Assembly (NCBI GenBank): GCA_951802425.1
Contig: OX637797.1
Location: 372,001 to 436,000, forward strand
Length of the DNA: 64,000 bases
Source of the DNA: Clavaria fumosa
Taxonomy: Eukaryota > Basidiomycota > Agaricomycetes > Agaricales > Clavariaceae
Direction: 5' to 3'
Numbering within the stretch: the stretch's first letter is position 1; every line of letters starts with the position of its first letter. The notes beneath the pieces are model-generated. The model was not told the DNA's origin. It did not search any database and saw only the letters and a program-made list of their open reading frames with translations. Position numbers and translations under genes: made by a program. Shown piece by piece: positions 30,417 through 40,796 of the stretch.

Positions 30417-33400
30417 TTAAGCTTCACTGGAGATTTTCGAGGATGAACCACGGGCCTTCCTCTTCTTGGCAGTCATCCAGATGAACTCTGGATGGGTGTC
30501 ATGAAAGTGTCTGATTGCCTCTTCCGCGTGTCCCAATTCTTTCTCTGGTTTCCACATGTCTTTGTTTGGTCCATATCCTTCCCATCCGACTAGGTACTGT
30601 TTCTGACTTCGCCATAGTCGTCCATCCTTGATTTCTCCAATCTCGTATTCCTCCTCTCCCTCCACTTCCACTGGTGGTGGTGGGGGTTCTATTCGTCCTG
30701 GAATCATTGATTCTTTGTATGGATATAGCAGGGAGATATGAAACACTGGGTGGACCTGAATCGAGGCTGGTAGTTCCAATTTGTAGTTGACATCAGAGAG
30801 AACTTCAACGATCTCAAATGGCCCTAGTCGTCGATCGGCCAGTGTCTTGCTGGGGGCTGTAGTGGTGATATTTCTGGCATCCAACCACACCTTCTGTCCT
30901 AGTTTAAATGATGATTCTTTCTGATGGTCCTTGTCGTAGTACCATGCCATTTGTTCCTGAGACAGCTTCATAGCTGCTCTCAGTTCGTCTCGTACCTGAT
31001 GGAGATGGCTGATCACTTCCTCCGCCTTGGGCACCCCTGTATCCTTTCCTGTGTCAAATGTCATCCTTGGATGATACCCTCTCGCAGCATAGAAGGGAGA
31101 TTGCTTAGTGGTGGTGCTAACATTGTTGTTGTAGGCGAATTCTGCCATCGGCAGGTAGTGGCTCCAGTCGTTCTGTCGATAGCGACAGAAGAGTCGTAAA
31201 TATTGCTTCAAGGTCTGATTGATTCGCTCGGTCTGTCCATCTGTCTGTGGGTGGTATGCAGTGGAATAGGCCCCCTGTACGCCTAATTTCTTGAACACTC
31301 CTCTCATTAGTTTGGATGTGAATTGTGTTCCTCGATCCGAGATCATCTTCTCTGGGACTCCATGCAGCTTCCAGACATGTTGTAAATACAAGTCAATGGT
31401 CTCTTCTGTGTCGATGTCTGACTTGACTGGAATGAAATGTGCTTCCTTGGTTAGATGGTCTGCTACCACCCAAATTCCATCGTATCCTGCCGACTTAGGT
31501 AACCCCACGATGAAGTCATTGGTGGCCACCTGCCAAGGTTGTTCTGCTGGTGGAATGGGTCGAAGTTCCCCTCTGGGCTTCTGCGCCCAGTTCTTCTTCC
31601 GATTGCAGGTGTCGCAGGTTTCTACATAATGCTTGATGTATCTGGTCATTCCTGGCCACCAGTAGTTCCGGGAAATAAGTTCCATTGTCTTGTAGACCCC
31701 TGGATGGCCTACTTCTAGTGAGTCGTGGTGTAGTTTAACCAGATCTCTTCGTATCCCTGGGTTGTCTGGTACGCATACCTTCCCCTGGAAGAGTAGCAGT
31801 CCGTCTTCCAGGTTCCAATCTTCCAGTCCTTTTCGCAGTTGCCTTGGTCCCATCTTCAGGAGTTTCATTGCTTCCATTACCTCAGGGTCGTATTCTACTT
31901 CCTTCCTAATTCGTTTCCAAATAGGGTGATCCTGGAGGCTCGAAGCATGTCCTCTCTTCATGGCACAGATCCTAATCCTTTCTGGTTGTAGCACCTCTGG
32001 GGAGTTCAGCTGTAGGACCTGCCATCCCTGGTTGTCTGGGGTTTCTGGCTTGTGGTCGGGTCTCCGTGATAGTTTGTCTGGCTTCCCTCCCAGTCGTCCA
32101 GGTTGATGCTTGATCTCGTAATCAAATTGTGTCAGGAATAAACCCCACCTCGCCTGTCTCCGGGTGAGTGTCTGTGCTCCTCCAAAGTACTGTAAGTTCT
32201 GATGGTCGGATAGAATGGTCACCCTGTGTCGTGCCCCCTCTACGTAGTGTCGCCATTGCTTAAGAGCCAGAATGATAGCCAGTAACTCCTTGTCGTAAAT
32301 CTGATAGTTTCTTTCAGCTGCGTTCATTGCTTTTGACATGAAGGCTATCGGGTGCACATTCCCATCCTCTCCCTTCTGTGACAGTACTGCTCCGACTGCA
32401 AAGTCTGAAGCATCACATTCCACTATGTAAGGCTCTTCCGGATTTGGAATGATCAGGACAGGGGCATCCTTGAACTTATCCTTGTACTGTCTGAATGCTT
32501 GTCTTTGTTCCTCTCCCCATTCAAAGATCTTCCCCTTCTTTAATAGACTAGTCAAAGGTCTGACCTGTTCAGAGTACCCCTTGATAAACCTTCAGTAGAA
32601 GTTGCCGAACCCCAGGACTTCTTGTATCCCCTTCACGGTTGTTGGTTCTGGCCAGTCCATGATCGCCTGTACCTTTGCTGGATCCATTCTGATTTGATTG
32701 TGTGAAATCAAAAATCCTAAGTATTCTGTCTCTCCACGGAAGAACTTGCACTTTTCTGGTTTACAGAATAGGTCATTCTCCTGTAGTCGTCGAAGCACCT
32801 CTAGGACTGTCGTCACATGCTCTTCTCTCATCTCAGAGAATATCAGGATGTCATCCAGGTATACCACCACATTGGCCATATCTTTGAATATGTCGTGCAT
32901 CATCTGCTGGAAGGTTGCCGGGGCGTTACACAGTCCGAATCCCATAACCTCTGGCTCATACAATCCTTCCTCAGTCACGAAGGCGGCCTTGTACTGGTCT
33001 CCATCCCTTACTCGGACGTTATTGTATCCCCACCATAAATCCAAGGCCGTGAAGTAATAGGCTAAGGCCAGCTTGTCGAGTAAGGTCTGAGTCAAGGGTA
33101 GTGGGAATCGATCCTTGATAGTAATCGCATTCAGTTTCCTATAATCAACCACTAACCTCAGGCTACCATCCTTCTTCTTGATGAAGAACACTGGTGAGGC
33201 TGCTGGTGACCCTGGTCCTTCTGACTTCCTGATGTACCCTTTGGCTAGGTTCTCATCCAAGTACTCCATCAAGGCTTCTCTTTCTTTCGGGGACATGGCG
33301 TACTTCTTGGAGTTAGGTAAGGGAGCTCCTTCCTCCAAGTTTATTGCATGGTCCCATGGTTTCCTCTCGGGAAGTTGTTCTGATGCCTTTTGTTTGAACA

Positions 33401-34241
33401 CCTTCTTGTACCTTTGAAACTCCTTGGGTACCATTTCTTCGAATGTTCGCACCTTCTCTTGTCGAAGTACCTGCTCTGCTATTTGCTGTGACTTGGTAAA
33501 CCCTGCAGCAATTTGCATGATCCTTTCTGTATCCGTAACTTCGAATACTTGGTCTCCCTCCTCGGGTTGGTCATCTTCGTTGGGTTCTTCTTCTTCTTCC
33601 TCTAGACATTCAGTGATGTCTTCGAATTCCTTCATCAGCCTCTGAAAGGTGTCCCTTGCATTTATTCCTCCAAAGCTCATTGTCACTGGGGTATAGCGCT
33701 TCCCCTTCTCTTTCGTGCAGCTCACTGGGCACTCGGAGAATGTGAACTTCCCTGTTCTCCAATCTATGGTTGGGTTGTGTTTCCTCAACCAGTCGATTCC
33801 TATGATGACGTCTTCGACCCCTATGTCTGCTATCAACAGGTTCTCCTTTGATTCATGCCCCTGTGCCTTCAGGGTCGCCCTTACTTGATGGGTGATCTTC
33901 CCGATCTGGTTAGGGGTCCCGTCAATATTGGTCAGGGAAATTGCCTTTCTGAGGTGTTGTCGCCTGAATTGCTTGGCCAGTCTTAGAGATATGAACAGAC
34001 TTGAGGCCCCACTGTCCACCAGTGCCCTTACCCTTGTATTTATTCTCTCAGTCTCCAGCATGATGTCAAGATAAATATGGTCATCATTGGGGACTGATCG
34101 AATAAATACAGGTGCAGACTCTGGGGTACCATAGGTCGAAGAGTTTGTGGGCTCTCTCTTCAACCTTCCTGAAAATCCTCTTCTTTCTTGGTTTCTTCGT
34201 TTGCTGTTCCTCGGATTTGCATTCTCTGTCGTTGAGGACAT
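30417..34241 (-). pseudogene. pol: Family D Pol, one premature stop
   Basis: Protease ALVDSGASSLFIS near 34020; reverse transcriptase (LRLVVDYRKLNAITIKD, FGLCNAPATFQ, VVVYLDDILIFS near 32860); a TGA at 32590-32592 after GFGNFY where CGA (RRFIKG) is expected; RNase H (VECDASDFAVGAVLSQ, KELLAIILALKQWRHY); integrase HHCC (HHDSLEVGHPG ... CDTCNRKK), catalytic segments TNDFIVGLPKSAGYDG, ISDRGTQFTSK, TDGQTERINQTL; chromodomain KQYLVGWEGYGPNKDMWKP near 30560, then a basic tail. The start ATG at 34241 overlaps the gag end by about 80 nt in another frame. One base change from a complete frame. Confidence 0.95.
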
Positions 34242-35515
34242 TCACGAGCAAGGTGTCCTTTCTGATCGCAAATAAAACATGTTCCTTCTTTGAGTCGTCT
34301 CATCCATTCTGCCGGGGCGAGTCTCGAGGCTTTGATCGCTACTCTGTTCATGTCTCCCCTAGCTGTCTCTCCTTTGAAGGGTTGTCTGGGCATCTTCCAG
34401 ACTGGTCCCCTTTCTCTGATTCTCGTTAGGATACCTTGTTCATATTGAATGGCCACTCCAAGCAGTCCGGACACCGTCTCTGGTCTCTCGACATGCACCA
34501 GGAGGTCCTTGATTGCTGGTTTCAATCCGTGGTAGAACATCTCTCCTAAGGCGATTTCATTGTATCCACTCGGTACTGACCATCTGGTAAACATGGCGTG
34601 GTACTCAGATACTGTCTTCTCCTGTCTGAGTTCCCTGAGTTTTGCTCTGGCCATCTGTGGTTCATTGATGGGACCCCAGAGCTTGGCGGCTTCTCCGAGG
34701 AGCGCATTCCAATCATTGAGGAAGGGATGTTGCTGCAGGGTCCCTATTGTTGTCAATAATCCATAGGCCCAAGTCTTCACTACAGGTCCTTCAAACCATC
34801 GCAGGAACTGTAGGCACCTCGCTTCGTCTTGACCTGCTCCAAAGTAGAATGGGTATGCTGCGAAATATAGGTATGCCTGCACCACGAATGGTCCCCAGTT
34901 CTCTCGTTCTCCATCAAATGGGACAGGAGGTGTTGGCTTTGGTGGTTTAGGTATTCCTATCCTCTCTGGCATTCCGATCATTCCTGGGTATCCCCCTCCT
35001 GGTGGGCCTCCTCCTGGTGGGCCTCCTCCTGGTGGGCCTCCACTTGGTGGTTCCCTCCCTGGCGGTCTCCTCCCAAAAGGTTCGCTCCCAGAAGGGTCCC
35101 TCCCTGGTGGATCTCCACCTGGTGGTTTGCTTCCGGTCCCTCTTGGTAAGGTGAAGGGGTTATACTCTGCTGCAGGTGCGGTGCCTTCCTTCACTCCTTC
35201 GAAGGGGTCTGTTGACATGGTGACCCTTCCTTTGCCCTTTGGTGCTGGTGTTGGTGTTGTCGGTTCTTGCTTGGGTATAAAGTATTCTCGTTCTGCACTC
35301 ACAGAGGTCTTCACCTCTGGTAGTCCCATCCTTGCCCTATATCTGGCTTCTTCTTCCCTGTGTGCAGCCATTTCGGCCTCAAACTCCCTTTCTCTTCTAA
35401 AGATGTCTTCTTCCAATCCTGATGCCATGACTGAAGTCTGTCTTTCTGCTGTATAGGCTGTGGCAATCTTTGCCCCTCCCTTGCTCCCTGGAATATCTTC
35501 TTTAACAGAGCTCAT
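34160..35515 (-). CDS. gag: Family D Gag
   Basis: 451-residue intact frame. Starts MSSVKEDIPGSKGGAK; a charged helix (FRREREFEAEMAAHREEEARYRA); a Pro/Gly-rich repeat zone of PPGGG/PPGREP units (about 34980-35140); a capsid-like domain (PVPFDGERENWGPFVVQAYLYF; WFEGPVVKTWAYGLL; LRELRQEKTVSEYHAMF; DLLVHVERPETVSGLLGVA); CCHC knuckle CFICDQKGHLAREC near residue 420. The start overlaps the ORF1 stop by 14 nt and pol overlaps its end. Confidence 0.92.
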   Translation of the reverse strand: MSSVKEDIPGSKGGAKIATAYTAERQTSVMASGLEEDIFRREREFEAEMAAHREEEARYRARMGLPEVKTSVSAEREYFIPKQEPTTPTPAPKGKGRVTMSTDPFEGVKEGTAPAAEYNPFTLPRGTGSKPPGGDPPGRDPSGSEPFGRRPPGREPPSGGPPGGGPPGGGPPGGGYPGMIGMPERIGIPKPPKPTPPVPFDGERENWGPFVVQAYLYFAAYPFYFGAGQDEARCLQFLRWFEGPVVKTWAYGLLTTIGTLQQHPFLNDWNALLGEAAKLWGPINEPQMARAKLRELRQEKTVSEYHAMFTRWSVPSGYNEIALGEMFYHGLKPAIKDLLVHVERPETVSGLLGVAIQYEQGILTRIRERGPVWKMPRQPFKGETARGDMNRVAIKASRLAPAEWMRRLKEGTCFICDQKGHLARECPQRQRMQIRGTANEETKKEEDFQEG

Positions 35516-36350
35516 CGGTATGACTTCTTCTTTTGTGCGGGTTCCTGCAAATGATCTCTATGATCCTTCCTTCTGGGTTACACTCGATCTGTACTTCTGC
35601 TCTGAGTGCATCAAGCCAGGTAATTGGGTACCCTAGGTTGGTGTAGTCTCGGTGTTTAAACTCAAGTGCAGGTACAAATGAGATGACTGGATTTCTTTCT
35701 CGCTCGGCTATCCCTTCCTGGGCAGCGTATAATACTTGCAGGTTCCGATGTGCGGTTCTCCTCTGAATGGTTCTGGGAGGTATTACTCTCCCTAAAGGTC
35801 GTGTCCACAACACTGCGGCGTCTAAGACTCGTCCCACTACGTTCTGTTCCAAATTGGTAACAGAGATATCTGAATTGTCTGGGTCAACGTGTCTTCTTCT
35901 TCTTCGAGGTAATCTCTCTCGTCTTTCTTCAGAGGTGTCTGTGGTTTCCCAATCCGGTTCTCTCTCTCGCTCTAGGCTTACTGAAGAGCTTCGATCTTGT
36001 GTCAGGCTTGTGACAGCAAAACCCCTTTGGTGTGCAAGGGTAGAGCGAAGGGTCTGCTCAGTTTCTAACGCTAGTCGATAGTCCTGGCGGACTTGTCTCT
36101 CGATATGCAGGGAATACTCCTGCAATAGTCGAAGTGTCTGGTAGTAGGTCTGTGGATTGGCTCTGAGTAGTCGGTCCTTTATCCAAGTCCTCGTATACCT
36201 CTGGTAATACTCGAACCGATAGAGGTTCTGCTCAATCGATGGGTGGCTGGTGAAACTCTCAGGAGGGATGACTTGCGACCTTAAAGGTGGGAAGACGAAT
36301 CCTTCCAGTGCGAAGTTCTCAGCAGCGACGTTTGCTGTCAGACTTAGTTG
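35502..36350 (-). CDS. Family D ORF1, begins inside the 5' LTR
   Basis: Open frame from about 36350 reading SLTANVAAENFALEG, FVFPPLRSQVIPPES, YYQRYTRTWIKDRLLRAN, HIERQVRQDYRLALETEQTL, then a Ser/Arg-rich region (RRERLPRRRRRHVDPDN) and a C-terminal domain (LEQNVVGRVLDAAVLW, NPVISFVPALEFKHRDY, TWLDALRAEVQIECNPEG) ending HTDELC. It crosses the LTR end (36000) and the primer site, as TYA does in Ty1. No ATG is present early in the frame, so the start is unresolved. Its stop overlaps the gag ATG (14 nt). Function unknown. Confidence 0.65.
   Translation of the reverse strand, partial: QLSLTANVAAENFALEGFVFPPLRSQVIPPESFTSHPSIEQNLYRFEYYQRYTRTWIKDRLLRANPQTYYQTLRLLQEYSLHIERQVRQDYRLALETEQTLRSTLAHQRGFAVTSLTQDRSSSVSLEREREPDWETTDTSEERRERLPRRRRRHVDPDNSDISVTNLEQNVVGRVLDAAVLWTRPLGRVIPPRTIQRRTAHRNLQVLYAAQEGIAERERNPVISFVPALEFKHRDYTNLGYPITWLDALRAEVQIECNPEGRIIEIICRNPHKRRSHTDELC
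35987..35998 (-). promoter_or_regulatory. Self-priming primer binding site, family D
   Basis: Minus-strand AAGATCGAAGCT, one base beyond the LTR, is the reverse complement of AGCTTCGATCTT at 36390-36379, about 33 bp after the sense TATATAAG box. It lies inside the ORF1 coding frame. Confidence 0.75.
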
Positions 36351-37794
36351 AGGTCTCTCAAGTAAGTGTATAGACGAAAAGATCGAAGCTAGGGTACATG
36401 TGGGCTGGTCCCCGGTCTTATATACTCTAGCTATGGGCTGTACATGATGTATGAGTCATTGATTAAATATCGGAATCTGATAGATGATCAGGAAAGCTGC
36501 GTGCTTGCACTGGAATGATGAGTCTGAGCAGTGTCGATCTTGTTGGGATCCTTGTGATGATGATGTCATCCGCAATCGGATAGGGTCCCTGCTTCGATGC
36601 ATTACATCACGGTCGGCTGCATCTGATCTTGTTGGGGATATGATCGGAGGATCAGATGATCTGTGATCGAGCTGTTCTGAGTCATGATTACTTGATTGAT
36701 CAGTGTGATGCAGTGATCGAGTGAAACTGATCTTTGATCAGAGATCTTCTTAGGGGTGATCGTGTCTGGTGGATAGGGGTTTGCCCAATCGAGGTCGAGA
36801 TCAGCCTGTGGCAGTTATTGGATAAAAGGACGGTCTTCCTCCTTTCGCCGTCTCTTCAGAGTCTGCCTGCTATGTGCTTCCAAGGCCACCACCTCGTCGA
36901 GTTCTTCCACAGCTCTTCCCTCTTCGCTCCCCACACTGGGATCAAGCTCTCCTGCGATACCTTCCACTGGTGGGTTCAACTCGTCCCTGCCGATGCGGAC
37001 CTCTATTGGGTCCTCGACCGATGCTTCGCCTGTGGGGATCCTTCCCACCTTGTCAAGGATTGCTCCTTGACTCAAGGTCCGTACTGACGTATTTGTGACC
37101 TTCTCGAGGACCCTCATGGTGAGTTAGCCGAGCTGCTTCTCTCTGTCTCCAGTAAGTCTGATTCTCTATAGATTGGGACTGGGCTCCTCCCCGTCCTCCC
37201 TCGCCAACTGTTTGGGCCACCACCCCTTGGGGTGACCAAGGTACCTGGTACCAAGGTGGGCAGGATTGGGCTGAGATCGGTTCTGGTCCTGTACATCCGG
37301 CTTACCGTCCCCAGGTCCAGATCCCCAACCTCTGGATACCCCGTTGGTGGTGCCTCCTCCGTCGCCCTCCCTTCCTACCGTTGACCTCCCCCCCGCCTAT
37401 TCCTCCCTCCCGTCTCCTACTCTGGACGACGGAGGTTCTCTCGGCGCTGTGCGAGATCTGTGAGAGGCTGCCCTGGAGGCGGGAATCTGGGATGGTCAGT
37501 TTGCCTCCCATCCCTTGAGGGTAGCTCTCAGGTTTGTGGGTGAGTCTGACTTCTCAGACTCTTCAGATGAGTCGTGGGAAGAGGAGTCTTGGGGGTCTGA
37601 GTACGGCACCTCGGGCTCCTCTCTTGATGAAGAGGGGTCTTGGCTTTCTTTCGTGTAGATAAGTATTGTACTTATCTTGCGATAAAATATATAGTTGGGT
37701 TTTAACCCCTTGTTCACTTGATTTGCACGGTGTTCCTTAAGTTTAAAGGATTGAAATTTGCTGGCCTGATAGTACGGACGACGCTTTCATGACA
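36000..37794 (-). repeat. Family D 5' LTR, 1795 bp
   Basis: Holds sense TATA (GAGTATATAAGACC, about 36413-36424), the presumed transcript start near 36391, the start of ORF1, a GATC-rich zone 36480-36790 and a damaged copy of the antisense gene. Confidence 0.93.
36872..37658 (+). pseudogene. LTR-embedded antisense zinc-knuckle gene (5' LTR copy)
   Basis: Same gene as 29482-30268, shifted by exactly 7390 bp. Two CpG transitions create stops: GPY-TGA-RICDLL near 37085 (CGA in the other copy) and RDL-TGA-EAAL near 37460. So this copy would give a truncated protein lacking the RICDLLEDPH segment. Knuckle CFACGDPSHLVKDC is intact. Confidence 0.6.
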
Positions 37795-38918
37795 GTACGA
37801 GGGGTTGAATGATGTCAGAGAAGTCGGGTGCGAGGCAGGGTATGCCGGAACAGGGTAAGGGGAAAGCAAGGGGGGCATGTGGTACCCGGGGGGGGAGCGC
37901 ATCTCGAATGCGCTGCCGAGTCTCGCTTGCTGTCGAGGGGTGGCACGGCGTTGGGGCGGTTCAGGGCATAGTCGAGCGGGGTGGCCAACCTGCCCACAGT
38001 TGTAGCAAATCAAAGGACGACAGGGGCCGGTTCCTCGGCTCGTGTCCATCAGGGTGCCTTGCCTGGTACCAGGTGGGGCTTGTCTATTCCATTGTCCAGG
38101 GGGCGGTGTCTGCTGTTGCTGTTGTTGTTGCTGCTGTTGTGGGTGTGATTGCCACTGTACTCGCTGTGGCTGTCTGGGCAGTGGGCCCCACTGTACAGGT
38201 CCTTGCCATACTGTCTGTGGCTGCCACTGAGGCGACCTCCAAAAGCGATTCTGCGGGGGTTGGCGTTGCGTGGGTCGGTTCCATGCGGGCTGGACTCCCG
38301 TCTGTGTGCGCATTTCTCTCTGAACTGCTGTGTACAGTTGGTGTTGCCTGTCCAGGCATATGGTCAACACTCAGAAGTCTGCGGGTTGTTCTGTGCAAAC
38401 GAGGACCTTCTCCAGCAACTTGGGGTGCACGGCCCTCATCAGCAGAGCATGTATAACATTCCAGTGCGTGTCCTTGTTGTAGCCGGCTTGGCTCATGAGT
38501 GTTTCGAATTTTTGGAAGAATTGTGCTGCATCCATTTGGATTTGCTTGAAAGCATTCAGCTTATGCACCACAAGTGCTTGGTCTTCAATGGGGGCAAAAG
38601 CCTCCCTCATTCTTGCTTCAAACGTCGGCCAGATGACGTTTTCGCCTCCATCCTCCAATAGCACTGTAGTGGCTTGGTTGGCCCACTCAGCAGTGTAGTC
38701 TTCCGTCATGTTGCTTAGGGTGAACACCACTTTGAGGAAATTGGTCAGGTATTTGTGGGCATTTACTCGGAATTCCAGGTGTAAGCTTCTGAGAAAGGTC
38801 TGGAAGCTTTCTCTCTTTCCATCGTAGGGGGCAATCTTCAAAGCGAGTGTAATGGGTGCCGCTGCGGGTGCAGCAGGGGGTTCGAGAACGGCATTGGGGG
38901 CTACGTCAGCCATTTCTT

Positions 38919-39400
38919 TAGTCTAATTCTTCCAGATAGATGTGTGGTGGGTCTTGGAAGATATCTACTCATAGTTGGTCTTGGAATCCGGCGAATGTAA
39001 GGTCAGTCTGGGCCTCAGAGGAACGATGTGTCAGTGATGTTTTGTCAGTCTGTACTGCAACAGACAAATGTGTGGGGTCTTTGAGTTCTTCTAAGGTGCT
39101 TTGGTAATCACTTTCGCTAGCAAAATCCACAAAGTCTTCAGTTCCTCGTAGGTATTCGGTTTGTTCGTCGATTTGTTCTTGTTCGTCAGCTACAACCTGT
39201 AGCTTCTCTGTGAGTGTTCTTTGGAATGTTCGCCACTCGGGGGCATGTTCAATGGTCAGTGGGTTGTTTCGCGTGAAGTCCTGTGACACTAGGATTCTCT
39301 TCGGGGCAAAGTGGTAGCGGGGCGCCAACTGGGCAGCCTTGGAATGTCTCGAATACTGAAAGCTTTCGTAAGCTCGGTACGGGGTGCTCGGCAGTGTCAA
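38919..39400 (-). CDS. Family C ORF1, extra frame upstream of gag
   Basis: Minus-strand frame starting MTLPSTPYRAYESFQYSR, with a basic middle (HFAPKRILVSQDF), a helical region (EWRTFQRTLTEKLQVVADEQEQ) and a tail containing LSVAVQTDKTSLTHRSSEAQTD, sharing the A-VQTD motif of family B ORF1. It meets a TGA at 38969. The frame beyond reads VDIFQDPPHIYLEELD to a TAA at about 38921, a few nt before the gag ATG, so the TGA may be a later CGA-to-TGA change. Function unknown. Confidence 0.6.
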
Positions 39401-39568
39401 TTGTTCAAAGTCGGTATCTTGGTCTAGTCCAAGGAGGGCTCTCCTCCTGACAGATCGTTCATACGCTGTTCAAAAGCGTGCCAGGGTGTCTTCTCCAAAT
39501 ACGCAAGCCTTGCTTCGGCTCAGGCAGGGGTGTGGGTGCCTAGGTCCATGAGGAGGTAGGCGGGGGAG

Positions 39569-39579
39569 AGGTTGTTACT
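39569..39579 (-). promoter_or_regulatory. Self-priming primer binding site, family C
   Basis: On the minus strand AGTAACAACCT directly follows the 5' LTR and is the reverse complement of AGGTTGTTACT at 39679-39669, about 34 bp after the TATATAAG box (39713-39706). The predicted transcript start also carries an 11-bp hairpin, GAGTAACAACC against GGTTGTTACTC. Confidence 0.75.
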
Positions 39580-39911
39580 TGTCAACAACAGGCGGGTTTG
39601 ACTCCCGTGTTTCTGAGGGACTTGGGTTGAAGTCGGCCAGAGGGGAGCAAATGGCAATTGTGATAAGGAGTAACAACCTAAGGAGGGTTGTTACTCGACT
39701 GACTACTTATATAGTACAAGGGTACAAGTCATAGTGAGTCATAATGGGGGATGGTCAACATGTGCAGGCAACGAGGTGTGGTATGACTCATGTGTGATAA
39801 GGTGAAAAAGGGGAGGCATGTGGCATGTGACAAGTGAGAGGAAAGGGGGTACACATGGTGTGAAGGGGTAAAAGGGGGTGTGATGAGGTGACGGGGTGAA
39901 AAAGTCTAACA
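39580..39911 (-). repeat. Family C 5' LTR
   Basis: 332 bp; TATA box and hairpin as described for the primer site. Followed by CTTCA duplication and the second half of the family A gag. Confidence 0.93.
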
Positions 39912-40796
39912 CTTCACCTCCTGTTTATGGTGAACCTGACTACCTATGCTGTGGACCTGGTGAAGGTCCTCTTTGCTCTGAGCAAAATTGTTGGAGATGG
40001 ATTTGCTGCAGAATGGGCGAATATGAAGGCAGGAGAGATCCTGGGTAGTGGCAAGGCTGGAACCTGGGCAGAGTTTGTGGAAGAGATGAAGTGAGTATTC
40101 AATGACCCAAATGACTGTGCAACAGCCCTTGCAGATATTGCTGGGTTGAAACAGGGTGCCATGACAGCACCAGAGTTCTTTATGAGGTTTGAGACACTGG
40201 TCTGTTGAGCGGAGTTGAGTGCAGAGAAGGACTCAGGAGTCCTAGTCCATTGGCTGGAGTTGAACCTGAGTAGGAGGTTGGTGGAGAGAATCTATGGTGT
40301 CTCCCCAATGCCAGAGACTTATGGAGAATGGAGGATGCTGGCAGAAAGACTTGATGCCCAGCAAAGACAACTAGATGGGATACTCGCGGAACAGATACCA
40401 CAACCCATTGCAACCTCTGCACGACCTTTTGCAACCTCTGCGAGACCCGCAGCGACCCTACTGTGACCTGGCACAACCTTTTCACAGCCTCTGGATGTGG
40501 CCATGGCCCGAGGATGGGCCCCTGCTGATGAGAGATGTTGTTTCCAATGCCACCAGACTGGCCATGCTGTCCGATTCTGCCCCCTGCCCGATACACATCT
40601 GCAGGTCCCAAGGGCCCAAACCCGTGCAGTACCATGTGCCCCCCAAATGGTGGAGGGATATGAGAAAGAGATTGCATGGCTCCAAGCCTGCATAGAGCTG
40701 TATGAGAGAGAGAGGAGAACTCCCACTGGGGAGAAGAACTGTGCCAGCCCCCTTTCCTTCCCTCTGCCCACTGCAAGTATACCCTGATATACTATC

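Larger units (their letters stand above)
28610..37794 (-). mobile_element. Family D Ty3/Gypsy chromovirus with 1.8-kb LTRs
   Basis: 9.2-kb element, minus strand, LTRs 28610-30404 and 36000-37794 (1795 bp each). Flanks are GTATG (28605-28609) and GTACG (37795-37799): a 5-bp duplication with one CpG transition. It carries ORF1 beginning inside the LTR, gag and pol with a single premature stop. Each LTR also contains an antisense zinc-knuckle gene. It is the innermost and least damaged element of the nest. Confidence 0.93.
28440..38913 (-). pseudogene. gag: Family C Gag, split by the family D element
   Basis: Piece 1 (38913-37795): MADVAPNAVLEPPA, capsid-like region (LALKIAPYDGKRESF, TEDYTAEWANQATTVL, NAFKQIQMDAAQFFQKFE), a TGA at 38371 in place of CGA, a proline/glutamine-rich stretch with a CAG/CAA run (QQQQQQQQQQ), and CCHC knuckle CYNCGQVGHPARLC. 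Piece 2 (28609-28440) resumes in frame after removal of family D and one 5-bp duplication: SFNPSY then TASTAGQNDFEEMENTIAQL, a short coiled-coil tail as in family B. Start is 5 nt after the stop that probably ended ORF1. Confidence 0.85.
23678..39911 (-). mobile_element. Family C Ty3/Gypsy chromovirus with extra ORFs, split by family D
   Basis: 332-bp LTRs at 23678-24009 and 39580-39911, duplication CTTCA at 23673-23677 and 39912-39916. Coding is on the minus strand: ORF1, gag, pol, then a 250-codon frame before the 3' LTR. Without the family D insertion it is about 7.0 kb. Its gag was interrupted at a tyrosine codon by family D. Confidence 0.93.
23607..40787 (+). pseudogene. Family A gag, split by the family C element
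   Basis: Two pieces: 23607-23677, starting MLDLAVAPFDGQKRNF, and 39917-40787. With the insertion and one CTTCA removed the frame continues into LVKVLFALSKIVGDGFAAEW, AGTWAEFVEEM, a gag-like helical region, then CCHC knuckle CFQCHQTGHAVRFC near 40540 and a charged helix EKEIAWLQACIELYERER. In-frame TGA codons at FL*SL, EEM*VFN, VC*AEL and LL*PG all sit where CGA would restore arginine. No functional protein is possible. Confidence 0.85.

Noticed and set aside
28610..37794. A 1.8-kb segmental duplication rather than LTRs
   Set aside because: Both copies start TG and end CA on the element strand, lie at the ends of a gag-pol unit, and are flanked by a 5-bp duplication with one CpG change.
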